A stretch of DNA of 64,000 nucleotides. It comes from Paenibacillus qinlingensis. Lineage in GTDB: Bacteria; Bacillota; Bacilli; Paenibacillales; NBRC-103111. The notes below the pieces were generated by a model. The model was given only the letters and a program-made list of their open reading frames with translations, was not told where the DNA came from and searched no databases. Both the position numbers and the translations under genes were made by a program. Shown here piece after piece: positions 17,446 to 26,174 of the stretch. Location of the stretch: the NCBI RefSeq assembly GCF_013204845.1, contig NZ_JABMKY010000011.1, positions 62,001-126,000 on the forward strand, read 5' to 3'. Each line of letters opens with the position of its first letter. Position 1 is the stretch's first letter.

Positions 17446-17474
17446 CCTTTTCCACATCTGCAACAGCTGACAGC

Positions 17475-17921
17475 TTATGCATTTCTTCTTCGTGCCCAGT
17501 ACTGCTTCCATTGAAAATAGATGAAGCATCCGAAGCAAAATCCGCTTAACGCCAGCACGACAGCAATAGTTAACATACTTAGTGTGATGTACGCGAGCGT
17601 CGGAATATTTAAAAGCAAAGCTGTTATCGTAATGATAAGAAAAAGGATAGCTAACAAGTTGTTGAAACGCAGTAGTTCGCGGCTCTCTGTTCGTGTACTA
17701 ACCGGAAAAAAAGGAGAGAACAGCCGAACAAATACATTGTATTTTACACCATAAGTACGACTAATCAGCTGAACAATTAACGGAAGGACGAGAATCCATA
17801 GCTGCTGACTGAGAACGCTGGCCAGGATACTTAGCAGAATTCCTAGTTGATTACCCCGCACGCGATGCAAGGGAACCTCATCTACACAATCGTAATCGCC
17901 ACGCCAAAATTGGGTTGTCAT
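17475..17921 (-). CDS. DUF4395-like membrane protein
   Basis: A 148-residue protein with four hydrophobic segments and a short soluble N-terminal part (M-T-T-Q-F-W-R-G). The stretch V-R-G-N-Q-L-G-I-L-L-S followed by a paired membrane hairpin, a central V-K-Y-N-V-F-V-R-L-F-S-P-F-F-P loop and E-S-R-E-L-L-R-F-N-N-L-L-A-I is the pattern of DUF4395 proteins, whose function is unknown. The start at 17921 is 6 bases from GGAGG. It is transcribed away from the adjacent acetyltransferase and has its own terminator. Confidence 0.65.
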   Translation of the reverse strand: MTTQFWRGDYDCVDEVPLHRVRGNQLGILLSILASVLSQQLWILVLPLIVQLISRTYGVKYNVFVRLFSPFFPVSTRTESRELLRFNNLLAILFLIITITALLLNIPTLAYITLSMLTIAVVLALSGFCFGCFIYFQWKQYWARRRNA

Positions 17922-18001
17922 CGTCATCCTCCATTCGCAATGAATAGTTATTATCTTCATTATACATTAATCCATAGTATTCTGATAGGAATAAAATAAA
18001 A

Positions 18002-18781
18002 TTATTTTTTATGTGGACTTTTCATAAACATACTCGGGGTCACGCCTTGCCATTTACGAAACTGATTCGTGAAATGGTTATAGTTTTGAAAACCAACGTC
18101 ATAACAAACGTCCGACGCACTGCGTCCCGTATGGGCTAGCATCATAACTGCTTGCTGGATTCGCATGCGATTCAATGTATCGATAATGGAGTAGCCGGTG
18201 CTCTCTTTGAAAAGGTGAGATAATCTCGACGGCGAAAGACCGACGGTCTGGGCAAGATCCTCAAGCCGAATCTGTTCGCGCATCTGCTGGGATAAGAGAT
18301 GAAGAACCTCTTCAATGCGGGGATCCATTTTGCGTATGCTTTTTTGCGCCATGATCAGCAGGATTTCTCGCAATGAGCTGCAACAGAGCTCGAACCAGTA
18401 TTCGCCGCGTTCCCGCGAATCTGCCAATATACGGGCGAATGCTGTATAAATGCGTTCCTGTAAAGAATCGTTCTCTAGGGTAAGGAAGACTTGATCTTCC
18501 TGAGGAAGCAAGTTGATTTCCGTGAAGATAGCGGGAAAATGCGCCCAAACGAATTGCCAGGTTTGGTTCTTCACCGTGCCATAATGATGAGGAATGCCAG
18601 GGGCGAGTAAGATGATATCTCCTTTGTTGCAGATACGGTCGATGCCGTGTTGTTTTACGAAGCCAGACCCTTCCAGTGTGAACATCACTAGCCAAACCTT
18701 GTGACCATGGGGGCGTTTAACGGCATAAGTATCAGACTCAATAAAGTGACCAGCAAGGAGTGCATTCACATCCAGTATCAT
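18002..18781 (-). CDS. AraC-family transcriptional regulator with cupin sensor domain
   Basis: A 259-residue one-component regulator. Residues 1-140 form an AraC-type cupin (Y-A-V-K-R-P-H-G-H-K-V-W-L-V-M-F-T-L-E-G-S-G, then a P-G-I-P-H-H-Y-G turn) expected to bind a sugar. Residues 155-259 hold two helix-turn-helix motifs (I-R-L-E-D-L-A-Q-T-V-G-L-S-P-S-R-L-S-H-L-F and A-S-D-V-C-Y-D-V-G-F-Q-N-Y-N-H-F-T-N-Q-F-R-K). The start at 18781 is preceded by GGAAGGAA; an upstream in-frame TTG-rich extension is unlikely coding. It is divergent from the PhyH gene across about 160 bp that holds a dyad (18886-18916), so it probably regulates PhyH and perhaps itself. Confidence 0.88.
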   Translation of the reverse strand: MILDVNALLAGHFIESDTYAVKRPHGHKVWLVMFTLEGSGFVKQHGIDRICNKGDIILLAPGIPHHYGTVKNQTWQFVWAHFPAIFTEINLLPQEDQVFLTLENDSLQERIYTAFARILADSRERGEYWFELCCSSLREILLIMAQKSIRKMDPRIEEVLHLLSQQMREQIRLEDLAQTVGLSPSRLSHLFKESTGYSIIDTLNRMRIQQAVMMLAHTGRSASDVCYDVGFQNYNHFTNQFRKWQGVTPSMFMKSPHKK

Positions 18782-18885
18782 AAAAGAAAGTTCCTTCCCA
18801 AAGGTGATTAAGATGGTATTAAGTATAACATGCAATAGCAGGATTGTAGGAATGTTTAGCAAGATTATTACTTCAATGTGACCTG

Positions 18886-18916
18886 TTATTTCGATATGCT
18901 AAAGTCATAGAAATAA
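18886..18916. promoter_or_regulatory. Dyad in the araC-phyH divergent promoter region
   Basis: TTATTTC at 18886-18892 is exactly reverse-complementary to GAAATAA at 18910-18916, with 17 bases between. TATGCT at 18895-18900 could be the phyH -10 box. A plausible operator for the adjacent AraC protein, unproven. Confidence 0.4.
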
Positions 18917-18939
18917 AGCTTCAATTGGAGGGATTAAGG

Positions 18940-19749
18940 ATGACCCAATCACTTATTAAATTAACGAAGGAACAGAAACAGCATTTTGAGACGGAGGGTT
19001 ATGTGATCGTGAAGGGGTTATTTTCAGAGGGTGATTTGGCCCTAATTGATGAAACGTTTGAAGCGATTAGCCAGCAAGCGATTCCAGGTCATTTTGAGCC
19101 TGAGTTGACGGCTGAAGTTGTAGATCCTTTGAAACGCTACCCGCGTGTCATGCACCCGCATCGGTTTAATGAGACTGCGAAAACCTACATGCTGCATCAG
19201 CCGGTGTTAGAGGTCCTAGCAGATTTGTATGAGGAAGAAGCACTCGCTGCGCAAAGTATGTTTTATTACAAACCGCCAGGCTCTCGGGGGCAGGCGCTTC
19301 ATCAGGATAACTTTTATCTGCAGGTGGAGCCAGGCAATTGTATTGCGGCTTGGACAGCGATTGACGCGGCTGATGAGGAAAATGGGGGCTTGCTCGTTGT
19401 ACCGAAAACGAATGCTCTTGAAATCTCGTGTCCCGATATCGCAGATTCGAAGGAATCCTTTACGACTCACTACGTGAAGCCGCCGAAGGACGAGAAAGCC
19501 ATGCCGGTCATCATGGACCGCGGCGATGTCCTCTTTTTCAATGGCAATCTGATTCATGGTTCTTATCGCAATAAGACCAAAGATCGCTTCCGCCGCGCGT
19601 TCATCTGCCATTACGCCAATGCCTCTGCGACGCATATTAGCAATCATTATCGACCTTTGTATCGAGCAAATGGAGAAGCTGTTTCCTTGGAGATTAACCC
19701 AAGTGGCGGACCTTGCGGCGATGAATTTGAGACCGTATATCCCCATTAA
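18940..19749 (+). CDS. Phytanoyl-CoA dioxygenase (PhyH) family Fe(II)/2-oxoglutarate oxygenase
   Basis: A 269-residue soluble enzyme. The metal triad reads H121-Q-D123 (A-L-H-Q-D-N-F-Y) and H206 (N-G-N-L-I-H-G-S), with Arg residues about 10-12 positions on (R216-F-R218-R) to hold 2-oxoglutarate. Length is usual for bacterial PhyH proteins, which hydroxylate diverse small molecules including sugars and phosphonates; the substrate here is unknown. GGAGGG lies 7 bases before the ATG at 18940. The neighbourhood (divergent AraC, LacI, sugar-type ABC importer, dehydrogenase) suggests it modifies an imported or environmental compound. A terminator separates it from lacI. Confidence 0.88.
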   Translation: MTQSLIKLTKEQKQHFETEGYVIVKGLFSEGDLALIDETFEAISQQAIPGHFEPELTAEVVDPLKRYPRVMHPHRFNETAKTYMLHQPVLEVLADLYEEEALAAQSMFYYKPPGSRGQALHQDNFYLQVEPGNCIAAWTAIDAADEENGGLLVVPKTNALEISCPDIADSKESFTTHYVKPPKDEKAMPVIMDRGDVLFFNGNLIHGSYRNKTKDRFRRAFICHYANASATHISNHYRPLYRANGEAVSLEINPSGGPCGDEFETVYPH

Positions 19750-19769
19750 TTAGGATTAACGGATGATAG

Positions 19770-19817
19770 GAATCGTTTCTAGGGCATAGTTCATGTCTTA
19801 GGGGCGATTCTTTTTTT
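19770..19817 (+). terminator. Terminator after phyH
   Basis: GAATCGTTTCTA pairs with TAGGGGCGATTC (three G-T pairs) and is followed by a seven-T run. Confidence 0.75.
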
Positions 19818-19848
19818 GCAAAGGTGAAGGGATTCCATTGGATTTCGC

Positions 19849-19877
19849 TTGACAGGTTAAATGCTTCAATTTAATCT
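19849..19877 (+). promoter_or_regulatory. Promoter of the lacI-family gene
   Basis: Perfect -35 TTGACA at 19849-19854, 17-base spacer, weak -10 TAATCT at 19872-19877. It overlaps an upstream ATG at 19861, which argues for the later start codon at 19921. Confidence 0.5.
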
Positions 19878-19887
19878 AAAGGAGCTA

Positions 19888-19901
19888 GTTAAACGTTTAA
19901 C
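19888..19901. promoter_or_regulatory. Perfect palindromic LacI-type operator
   Basis: GTTAAACGTTTAAC is a perfect 14-bp palindrome with central CG, as LacI/GalR-family operators have. It lies just after the predicted transcription start of the regulator gene, an autorepression position. A related site occurs at 21398. Confidence 0.6.
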
Positions 19902-19920
19902 CGATGGAGCTGAAACATAT

Positions 19921-20946
19921 ATGAGCAGACCCAAACAAGTCACCATTGTAGAAGTGGCAGCAGCAGCAGGAGTATCGATTGCCACGGTCTCCAATGTGCT
20001 AAATAGAGGTGGAATCCGTTCGTCCAAGGAGACGATTCGCAAAGTCGAATTGGCGGCAGAGCAACTGGGGTATCGACGCAATACGATGGCAGCAGGGTTG
20101 AGTCGTAACAAAACCTTTGAAATTGGCCTCATTGTTCCTGGGTTGACGAGCTATTACGGACGGTTAGCGGAAGTTTTACAAATGGAAGCCCACCATGCGG
20201 GTTATCATTTATCCGTTTTTTCTTCAGGAGGATTCGATCCGACGATTGAACGAAGGAACTTAGAAGTGTTGCTTCAGCGCAGAGTGGATGGACTCATCTG
20301 TCATGGCTTAGCGATGGGGAAAGATTCCACGCGCGCCATCGTCAATAGCGGAACGCCTCTAGTGCTTATTAATGGCTGGGGTTGGCCCGAGGGTATTGCC
20401 GTTGGGGCAGTAAATTTAGGCTTTGCCGAGGCTTGCAGACAATCAACGAAATTACTTGTGGCGCGCGGCTGCGATGAACTCATCTATGTGGGCAGCAAGC
20501 ATTCGACTGTGATTGATGAACAGCGGCGAAATGGATTCCATCAGGGTTTAGGGGAACTGACTGTGGAGATTACTCATCGCATCGTTGAAATGAAAGAGCT
20601 GGACGTGGACTCATTTCTCCAAGATGTGGTGACGGGGCCAGCGAAGCGAACGGGGATCATCGCCTTTGATGATCATGTTGCACTAAAGCTGCTGTCGGCT
20701 GCCAATAGGCAAAAGATCGACTTCCCAAACCGCCTACAAATGATCAGTATTAATAACGACTATATGGCTAAGCATAGTTATCCTGGCATCTCCAGCTGGG
20801 ACATTCCTTATGAGCTTCAGGCGCAAATGGCCATCCAGAAATTGCTTCATAAGTTTGGACATACGGTAGAGGCTAGCGAGGATCGAGAATTTGAAGTCCC
20901 TCTTATTTTTATAGAACGAGAAACGACTCGGCTAGCTGAGAAATGA
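19921..20946 (+). CDS. LacI/GalR-family transcriptional regulator
   Basis: A 341-residue repressor. The N-terminal headpiece reads V-T-I-V-E-V-A-A-A-A-G-V-S-I-A-T-V-S-N-V-L-N, a textbook LacI helix-turn-helix with hinge (E-L-A-A-E-Q-L-G-Y-R-R-N), followed by a periplasmic-binding-protein-like sugar domain (I-G-L-I-V-P-G-L-T-S-Y-Y-G through F-I-E-R-E-T-T). The ATG at 19921 is chosen because the headpiece begins there, GGAG lies 11 bases upstream, and the earlier ATG at 19861 would lie inside the promoter. It precedes the transporter operon and carries its own palindromic operator, so it most likely represses itself and the operon beginning at 21489 until a sugar-like inducer binds. Confidence 0.92.
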   Translation: MSRPKQVTIVEVAAAAGVSIATVSNVLNRGGIRSSKETIRKVELAAEQLGYRRNTMAAGLSRNKTFEIGLIVPGLTSYYGRLAEVLQMEAHHAGYHLSVFSSGGFDPTIERRNLEVLLQRRVDGLICHGLAMGKDSTRAIVNSGTPLVLINGWGWPEGIAVGAVNLGFAEACRQSTKLLVARGCDELIYVGSKHSTVIDEQRRNGFHQGLGELTVEITHRIVEMKELDVDSFLQDVVTGPAKRTGIIAFDDHVALKLLSAANRQKIDFPNRLQMISINNDYMAKHSYPGISSWDIPYELQAQMAIQKLLHKFGHTVEASEDREFEVPLIFIERETTRLAEK

Positions 20947-20989
20947 AAAACGTCGCAGTCTCCTTTTGTGGGAGCTTGCGGCGTTTTTT
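20947..20989 (+). terminator. Terminator after lacI
   Basis: AACGTCGCAGTCTCC folds against GGGAGCTTGCGGCGTT, followed by TTTTTT. Confidence 0.85.
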
Positions 20990-21383
20990 GTTGTAGTCCG
21001 ATATTTCCGAATTAAAACGAGGATTTCATTTGGAAAAGGAAGAATAATCAGATTCTGCCGAACTATTTGCTTATTTTCCACGCGATGAGGTTGTTTGGGG
21101 CAATTTAGTTGGGTTAATTAGGACTAATAAAGATTTAATGAGATAGACAGGGAGATTAATTCGATAATTTCGAACTATTGGACGTCTGGGGAGTAGTCGC
21201 AGCTGAAAATGAGGGCCTAAATCGGAGGAAATAGGATTATATCGACCCATTCGTGTACGTGAAAAAGCCACGTGAAGAAGAGTAAGTCCACAACATCATA
21301 ATAATTACACACTTTTAAGTTAGTTCTGCATTATCTCCACTATTTCTTGAAATCGTCTGCTAGTTTCGACTATGCAACCGACC
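20990..21383. other. Long intergenic region upstream of the transporter operon
   Basis: About 400 bases of AT-rich DNA without a credible gene or RNA fold seen by eye. TTGAAA at 21347-21352 is a possible -35 element. The promoter and operator of the operon follow directly. Confidence 0.4.
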
Positions 21384-21409
21384 TATACTAAGAACAAGTA
21401 AACGTTACC
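21384..21409 (+). promoter_or_regulatory. Promoter -10 and LacI-type operator before the transporter operon
   Basis: TATACT at 21384-21389 is a good -10 box. GTAAACGTTACC at 21398-21409 shares the AAACGTT core and flanking purine/pyrimidine pattern of the palindrome in the lacI leader, at nearly the same distance from the -10. This suggests control by the LacI protein encoded just upstream. Confidence 0.5.
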
Positions 21410-21488
21410 AATTAGCTAGCCAAGCAGGTAAGAATTAAATGTTTGCTCCACAGCTCACGAAAGTATAAATAGGAGGGGTGTTTGTACA

Positions 21489-23090
21489 ATGAAAAAATTG
21501 ACACTATTAGGACTCGCCACCATGTTTGCGCTTACAGGATGTTCGGACAACAAAGCCACAGAAACACCATCAACCGCAACAGGATCACCCAATGCGACGG
21601 GAACGGCGAAGCCAGCAAAACTTTCTTTGAACTGGTCTGTAGCCAGCGGATACTTAGCGAATGTGACCTTGCCTTCTGGGGACAAAGATTTCGTGAAGAA
21701 AGCTATTGAAGAGAAATTCAACGTAGATTTGAAAATTGATTATATGGTGATGGGCAAAGAGTACCATGACAAGCTTAATGCCACATTGGCGGGAGGAGCA
21801 GCTCCTGATCTTTTCATCGCAGGCGGTGCAGAGTCACAGAAATACATCACGGATGGTATCACAGCTAATTTAACTCCTTACTTCACCAAAGAAGCCTTAC
21901 CGAACTACTTCAAATGGGTGTCCAAAGATGAAGTAGACGCGTTCCAGCTCAAGCAAGGGGAATTCACGCGGGCGATTGATCCTTTCCAACGTAACTCCTA
22001 TGCGTCTTGGTATATCCGTCAGGATTGGCTAGATAAGCTAGGGCTTAAAGCTCCGAAGAATTACGCCGAATTGACCAATGTTATGACGCAATTCACCAAA
22101 GGTGATCCAGATGGCAACGGCAAGCAAGATACGTATGGCTTCTCAGCAGCAGGAAGTGGTGTAACGTTACCTTTTGATTTCCCGCAATGGTTAAATAACG
22201 GCTTTGTTGCCGATTTCCAAATTACGGATAACAGCTACGTGGACAACCGCACGGATCTTAAAGTGCAAGGTGTCCTAGATCAAGTCGTGGAATGGAACAA
22301 TGCAGGGATTGTAGATCCGGATTGGTTCCTGAATAAGGCACCTGCTCATTTTGATAAAGCGGCTCAAGGCAAAGTTGGTATGATCTTTAGTCTCGATAAA
22401 AATACTGCATTGGACAGCTCAGCTACTAGTGTACAAAACCGTTCTAAGGCGCTTGATCCTAAAGCGAATTGGCAGCCTATTTTCCCATTGGATAAGCCGA
22501 TTCTTTGGAAATACAACGTGCCTGAACATACGATCCTTATAAGCAAAACAACTGCTGATAAAACCCCTGATAAAGTGAAGCGCTCCTTGGAAATTCTCAA
22601 CTGGTTAACAGGTGAAGAAGGCTTCCTACTGACGCACTATGGTCAAGAAGGCAAACATTATACCAAAGCAGGCAACAAGATTACGTTGAACGTAGCTAAC
22701 TTCGAAGCGGATATTGCAAAAGCTGGCAACTGGTTGAACGTGTACGCTGCCTTTACACCAGAAGAGCCGAATATTCTTGGATTTGAGCTAATCGATTCCC
22801 GTATTTCTGAGCATGACCGTGCGATTTTGAAAACAGTTGAGAGCTTTCCGAAGCATAACGCTTTGCCTCCTGTGAGCTTAGTTCCTCCTGCTGGCATTAA
22901 TATCGGAGATTTCCGCAAAGAAATGAGTAAATTCCACATCAAAGCGGTGCTGGAAGACAAAAGCGGCAAAAACTGGCCGCAATACCGTGAAGAGCTGATG
23001 ACGAAATTCAAAGGCAGAGAAATTTTCACGGAGTATACGAAGCAAATTAACGGGGCACTGAAGGATAAAAAGCTGAACGATTTCAAATAA
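21489..23090 (+). CDS. Carbohydrate ABC transporter substrate-binding lipoprotein (LplA/YtcQ type)
   Basis: A 533-residue lipoprotein: signal peptide MKKLTLLGLATMFALTGC with lipobox L-T-G-C (lipidated Cys18), a Ser/Thr/Pro linker, then a long type of extracellular solute-binding domain. The A-G-G-A-A-P-D-L-F motif, the Y-I-R-Q-D-W-L-D-K-L-G-L-K-A-P segment and D-P-D-G-N-G-K-Q-D-T-Y-G-F-S, a calcium-binding-like loop, mark the LplA-type family that works with LplB/LplC permeases. It would catch an oligosaccharide or sugar derivative outside the membrane. GGAGGGG precedes the ATG. First gene of an operon running to 29611. Confidence 0.93.
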   Translation: MKKLTLLGLATMFALTGCSDNKATETPSTATGSPNATGTAKPAKLSLNWSVASGYLANVTLPSGDKDFVKKAIEEKFNVDLKIDYMVMGKEYHDKLNATLAGGAAPDLFIAGGAESQKYITDGITANLTPYFTKEALPNYFKWVSKDEVDAFQLKQGEFTRAIDPFQRNSYASWYIRQDWLDKLGLKAPKNYAELTNVMTQFTKGDPDGNGKQDTYGFSAAGSGVTLPFDFPQWLNNGFVADFQITDNSYVDNRTDLKVQGVLDQVVEWNNAGIVDPDWFLNKAPAHFDKAAQGKVGMIFSLDKNTALDSSATSVQNRSKALDPKANWQPIFPLDKPILWKYNVPEHTILISKTTADKTPDKVKRSLEILNWLTGEEGFLLTHYGQEGKHYTKAGNKITLNVANFEADIAKAGNWLNVYAAFTPEEPNILGFELIDSRISEHDRAILKTVESFPKHNALPPVSLVPPAGINIGDFRKEMSKFHIKAVLEDKSGKNWPQYREELMTKFKGREIFTEYTKQINGALKDKKLNDFK

Positions 23091-23178
23091 GCTTAACAGG
23101 CATCGAGGGGAACCCGAGGAAAGTTCAAGGGTTTCCTTCTGCCTTCTAAATGGATTAGACAACTAGGAGGAGATGGCG

Positions 23179-24138
23179 ATGGCGGAAACCATAGCTGCAA
23201 GACAAGAGAAACCTACCGTTTCACGCCCGATGAGGCAGGGCAAGCTACGCAGTATATATCTAAGCAGATGGTTTTACCTCATGATGATCCCTGGGTTAGT
23301 CTACTATGCATTATTTCACTACGCTCCGATGATGGGTGCTTTGATTGCTTTTCAAGACTACAATCTCATGAAGGGCATCTGGGGAAGCCCTTGGGTGGGG
23401 TTTGATAATTTTCGTGTCATTTTTGACAATCCTGAATTTATACGCATTATGAGAAACACCTTATTGATTAGTATTTACAAAATCGTCGGCAGCATGGTAC
23501 CGGATGTGATCCTTGCACTGATGCTGAATGAAGTCCGGGTCAGATGGTTTAAGCGCGTTGTACAAACAATTACGTACGGACCCTATTTTCTGTCGTGGGT
23601 CATTGTGTATGGTTTAGCTTTTTCATTCCTCGCCCCAGGATCAGGTTTGATCAGTACCTTCGTACGCGATATGGGTTGGGGATCGATTGATTTACTAACG
23701 AACAAGGACTTTTTTAGGCCTTTGCTGGTACTTACAGAAATATGGAAAAATACTGGATTCGGAGCGATTATTTACTTAGCAGCTTTGGCATCCATTAACC
23801 AGGAACTTTATGAAGCTGCCGTCGTGGATGGTGCAGGACGTTGGCGTCAGCTCTGGCATATTACGTTGCCGGGTATCCGTGATGTTTTCGTGCTCCTGCT
23901 GATTATTCGTATTGGGGGCATCTTGGATGCAGGCTTCGATCAGGTTTTCATCTTTTTAAATGCACGAGTCTATGATGTTGGAGATATTGTGGATACCTGG
24001 GTGTATCGCTACGGTTTCGAGCGTCTCGAGTTTGGTGTGGCTGCAGCCATGGGTGTATTCAAATCGGTCATTGGACTGGTGCTCGTGATTGGCGCAAACA
24101 GACTTGCTAAGAAAATGGGAGGCTCTGGCATATGGTAA
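23179..24138 (+). CDS. Carbohydrate ABC transporter permease (LplB type)
   Basis: A 319-residue protein with six membrane helices. M-M-I-P-G-L-V-Y-Y-A-L-F-H-Y-A-P-M-M-G and the cytoplasmic EAA loop E-A-A-V-V-D-G-A-G-R-W-R-Q-L-W-H-I-T-L-P identify the LplB/YteP permease class (COG4209). The second of two ATGs, at 23179, is 8 bases after AGGAGG and is preferred over 23173. It pairs with the next gene to form the channel for the upstream binding protein; no ATP-binding subunit is encoded here, so a shared MsmX-like ATPase is expected. Confidence 0.93.
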   Translation: MAETIAARQEKPTVSRPMRQGKLRSIYLSRWFYLMMIPGLVYYALFHYAPMMGALIAFQDYNLMKGIWGSPWVGFDNFRVIFDNPEFIRIMRNTLLISIYKIVGSMVPDVILALMLNEVRVRWFKRVVQTITYGPYFLSWVIVYGLAFSFLAPGSGLISTFVRDMGWGSIDLLTNKDFFRPLLVLTEIWKNTGFGAIIYLAALASINQELYEAAVVDGAGRWRQLWHITLPGIRDVFVLLLIIRIGGILDAGFDQVFIFLNARVYDVGDIVDTWVYRYGFERLEFGVAAAMGVFKSVIGLVLVIGANRLAKKMGGSGIW

Positions 24139-24174
24139 TGGTATACGACAAAGACGGAGTAGGAGGCGATTCGC

Positions 24175-25062
24175 ATGTCATTTGTGAGTCATAAAACCAA
24201 AGGGGATCATGCGGTAGATGTGGTAATTTATGCAGTCTTGGGCTTGTTCGCCTTGATTACGTTATTCCCACTCTACTATGTGGCTATCGTCTCCATTACG
24301 CCTTATGTGGAAGTCATGAAAAACGGTGGTTTCGTGATCTGGCCTGAGCATATTACGTTGCAAGCTTATAAAGAAATATTTGGTTCACCACGAATCCCGC
24401 AAGCCTTGAAGATTACCGTTTTCATCACGGTGGTAGGGACGACGCTGAATCTGATTGTGACGACCCTACTAGCCTATCCTTTATCCAAAAAGTCGGTGCC
24501 AGGCCGCAACTTTATCCTGATGGCACTGGTGTTTACGATGATTTTCAGTGGGGGAATAATCCCGCTTTATATTTTGGTTCGCAGCCTTGGCTTATATGAT
24601 TCGGTCTGGGCACTCGTGATACCCGGTATGGTGTCTACCTTTAATTTGTTGATTGTCAAAACCTACTTCGAGAATCTCCCTGCTGAAGTAGAAGAAGCTG
24701 CGAGAGTTGATGGATGTGGCGAATTAGCAACTTTGTTCCGCATCGTCCTCCCGCTGTCTGCACCCATTATGGCGACGATTGGTCTATTCTATGGTGTGAC
24801 CCATTGGAATGAATATTTCAAAGGGATATTCTATCTCTCTGACAAATCACTCATGCCGATGCAGGTCGTGCTTCGAAGTATGATTCAAACGCCGAATGTC
24901 TCGACAGAGCTGTCAATTAATTCACTCGTACTGGATGCCCTGCCGCCAGAAACGATCAAGATGGCCGTCGTTGTTGTGGCAACATTGCCGTTATTAATTG
25001 TTTATCCTTTCTTGCAAAAGTATTTTGTGAAAGGCGCATTGCTGGGTTCAATTAAGGGGTAA
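24175..25062 (+). CDS. Carbohydrate ABC transporter permease (LplC/YtcP type)
   Basis: A 295-residue six-helix permease of the LplC/YtcP class (COG0395). Its EAA loop reads E-E-A-A-R-V-D-G-C-G-E-L-A-T-L-F-R-I-V-L-P, and the family's N-terminal L-F-A-L-I-T-L-F-P-L-Y-Y-V-A-I-V-S and C-terminal Y-P-F-L-Q-K-Y-F-V-K-G-A-L-L-G-S-I-K-G are present. TAGGAGG lies 9 bases before the ATG. It is 36 bases downstream of the partner permease. Confidence 0.93.
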   Translation: MSFVSHKTKGDHAVDVVIYAVLGLFALITLFPLYYVAIVSITPYVEVMKNGGFVIWPEHITLQAYKEIFGSPRIPQALKITVFITVVGTTLNLIVTTLLAYPLSKKSVPGRNFILMALVFTMIFSGGIIPLYILVRSLGLYDSVWALVIPGMVSTFNLLIVKTYFENLPAEVEEAARVDGCGELATLFRIVLPLSAPIMATIGLFYGVTHWNEYFKGIFYLSDKSLMPMQVVLRSMIQTPNVSTELSINSLVLDALPPETIKMAVVVVATLPLLIVYPFLQKYFVKGALLGSIKG

Positions 25063-25080
25063 TGGAGGATTGTAACAACT

Positions 25081-26100
25081 ATGAGAGCAGTTATTGCACG
25101 AGAAGGCAGCGTAGAAGTCATAGACACGGAGGAGCCGGCGGTCGAAGCCAACTACGTATTGGTTGAAACGGTATATTCTGCGATCAGTCCAGGCACTGAA
25201 ATGATGCTGAAGGACATCCGATCTAACGAACCGATTTTCTTAGGCTATAGTGCCATGGGTCAGGTTAAAGAAGTCGGAACAGGTATTACGCATGTGAAAA
25301 AGGGGGACCATGTCGCCTGCTATGGTTCGCCGTTTGTTCGTCATGCCGAGCTTCTAAAAGTCCCGAAGCATCTGGTGGTCCCCTTGCCCCAGCAAGTGGA
25401 TGCCCAAGAAGCGGCTCATGTAGGGCTCGGCGCTATTGCTATTCATGCCTTACGGCAGGCCGATCTGCGATTCGGCGAGTCGGTTCTCGTTGTTGGCTTA
25501 GGCATACTGGGGCAGATGGTAGGCCAAATAGCTCAAGCCTCGGCGAATATCGTCATCGGAATCGATCGTGTAACCGAGCGTGCGGAGAAACTAACCGCCT
25601 CGGGTACACGGTTTGTTTATACTAACGAAGGTGACTTGATACGTAACCTCCCGGATATAACCGGAGGAGCTGGTGTGGATGCAGTCATTCTATGTGTCGG
25701 TGGCGGCAACAGCGAGATGATCGATAAGGCGTTGGGTTGGATCCGCGATAAGGGCAAGATAGTTATCGTTGGTGATGTGAACATGACGTTCAATCGGGAG
25801 CTCATGTTTCAAAAGGAAGCGCAAATCCTCATCTCCCGTGCAGGTGGACCTGGACGATACCTAGGCGATTACGAGAAGAAGGGTATCGACTATCCAATCG
25901 GACTTGTTCGTTGGACTGAAGGCCGCAATATGGCGGAATATATTCGTTTATTGGCCGAGAGGAAGCTGAGCATCGCGCCGCTAATCTCGCACATTTTGCC
26001 ATTGGACCGTATTGGAGAAGCTTATGACTTATACCGTAAAGCGCCACAGCAAGTGCTGGGCGTCGTTGTCCGTTATGGAGATTCTAGCAATGAATGCTAG
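25081..26100 (+). CDS. Zinc-type alcohol dehydrogenase-like (MDR) oxidoreductase
   Basis: A 339-residue medium-chain dehydrogenase/reductase. The N-terminal GroES-like domain includes S-A-I-S-P-G-T-E and L-G-Y-S-A-M-G-Q-V-K-E-V-G. The Rossmann domain has V-L-V-V-G-L-G-I-L-G-Q-M-V-G for NAD(P) binding. The usual catalytic-zinc Cys and the G-H-E motif are replaced (S-P-G-T-E; no structural four-Cys loop), so it belongs with zinc-independent or divergent MDR members. It follows the permease by 18 bases and so is in the transporter operon, where it probably oxidises or reduces the imported substrate or the PhyH product. Confidence 0.85.
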   Translation: MRAVIAREGSVEVIDTEEPAVEANYVLVETVYSAISPGTEMMLKDIRSNEPIFLGYSAMGQVKEVGTGITHVKKGDHVACYGSPFVRHAELLKVPKHLVVPLPQQVDAQEAAHVGLGAIAIHALRQADLRFGESVLVVGLGILGQMVGQIAQASANIVIGIDRVTERAEKLTASGTRFVYTNEGDLIRNLPDITGGAGVDAVILCVGGGNSEMIDKALGWIRDKGKIVIVGDVNMTFNRELMFQKEAQILISRAGGPGRYLGDYEKKGIDYPIGLVRWTEGRNMAEYIRLLAERKLSIAPLISHILPLDRIGEAYDLYRKAPQQVLGVVVRYGDSSNEC

Positions 26101-26174
26101 TTAAATTTCTATTATTTTTCTATACTATATAGAGGAGTTTTCATAAGGGATTGTAGGGTATAGGAGGTTCTGGC

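Noticed and set aside
21071-21271. 66-codon minus-strand frame in the leader of the transporter operon
   Set aside because: No ribosome site, no recognisable protein pattern; ordinary chance frame in intergenic DNA.
20990-21488. Riboswitch or T-box in the long leader before the binding-protein gene
   Set aside because: No conserved T-box or riboswitch core or terminator/antiterminator pair could be found by eye between the lacI terminator and the operator.
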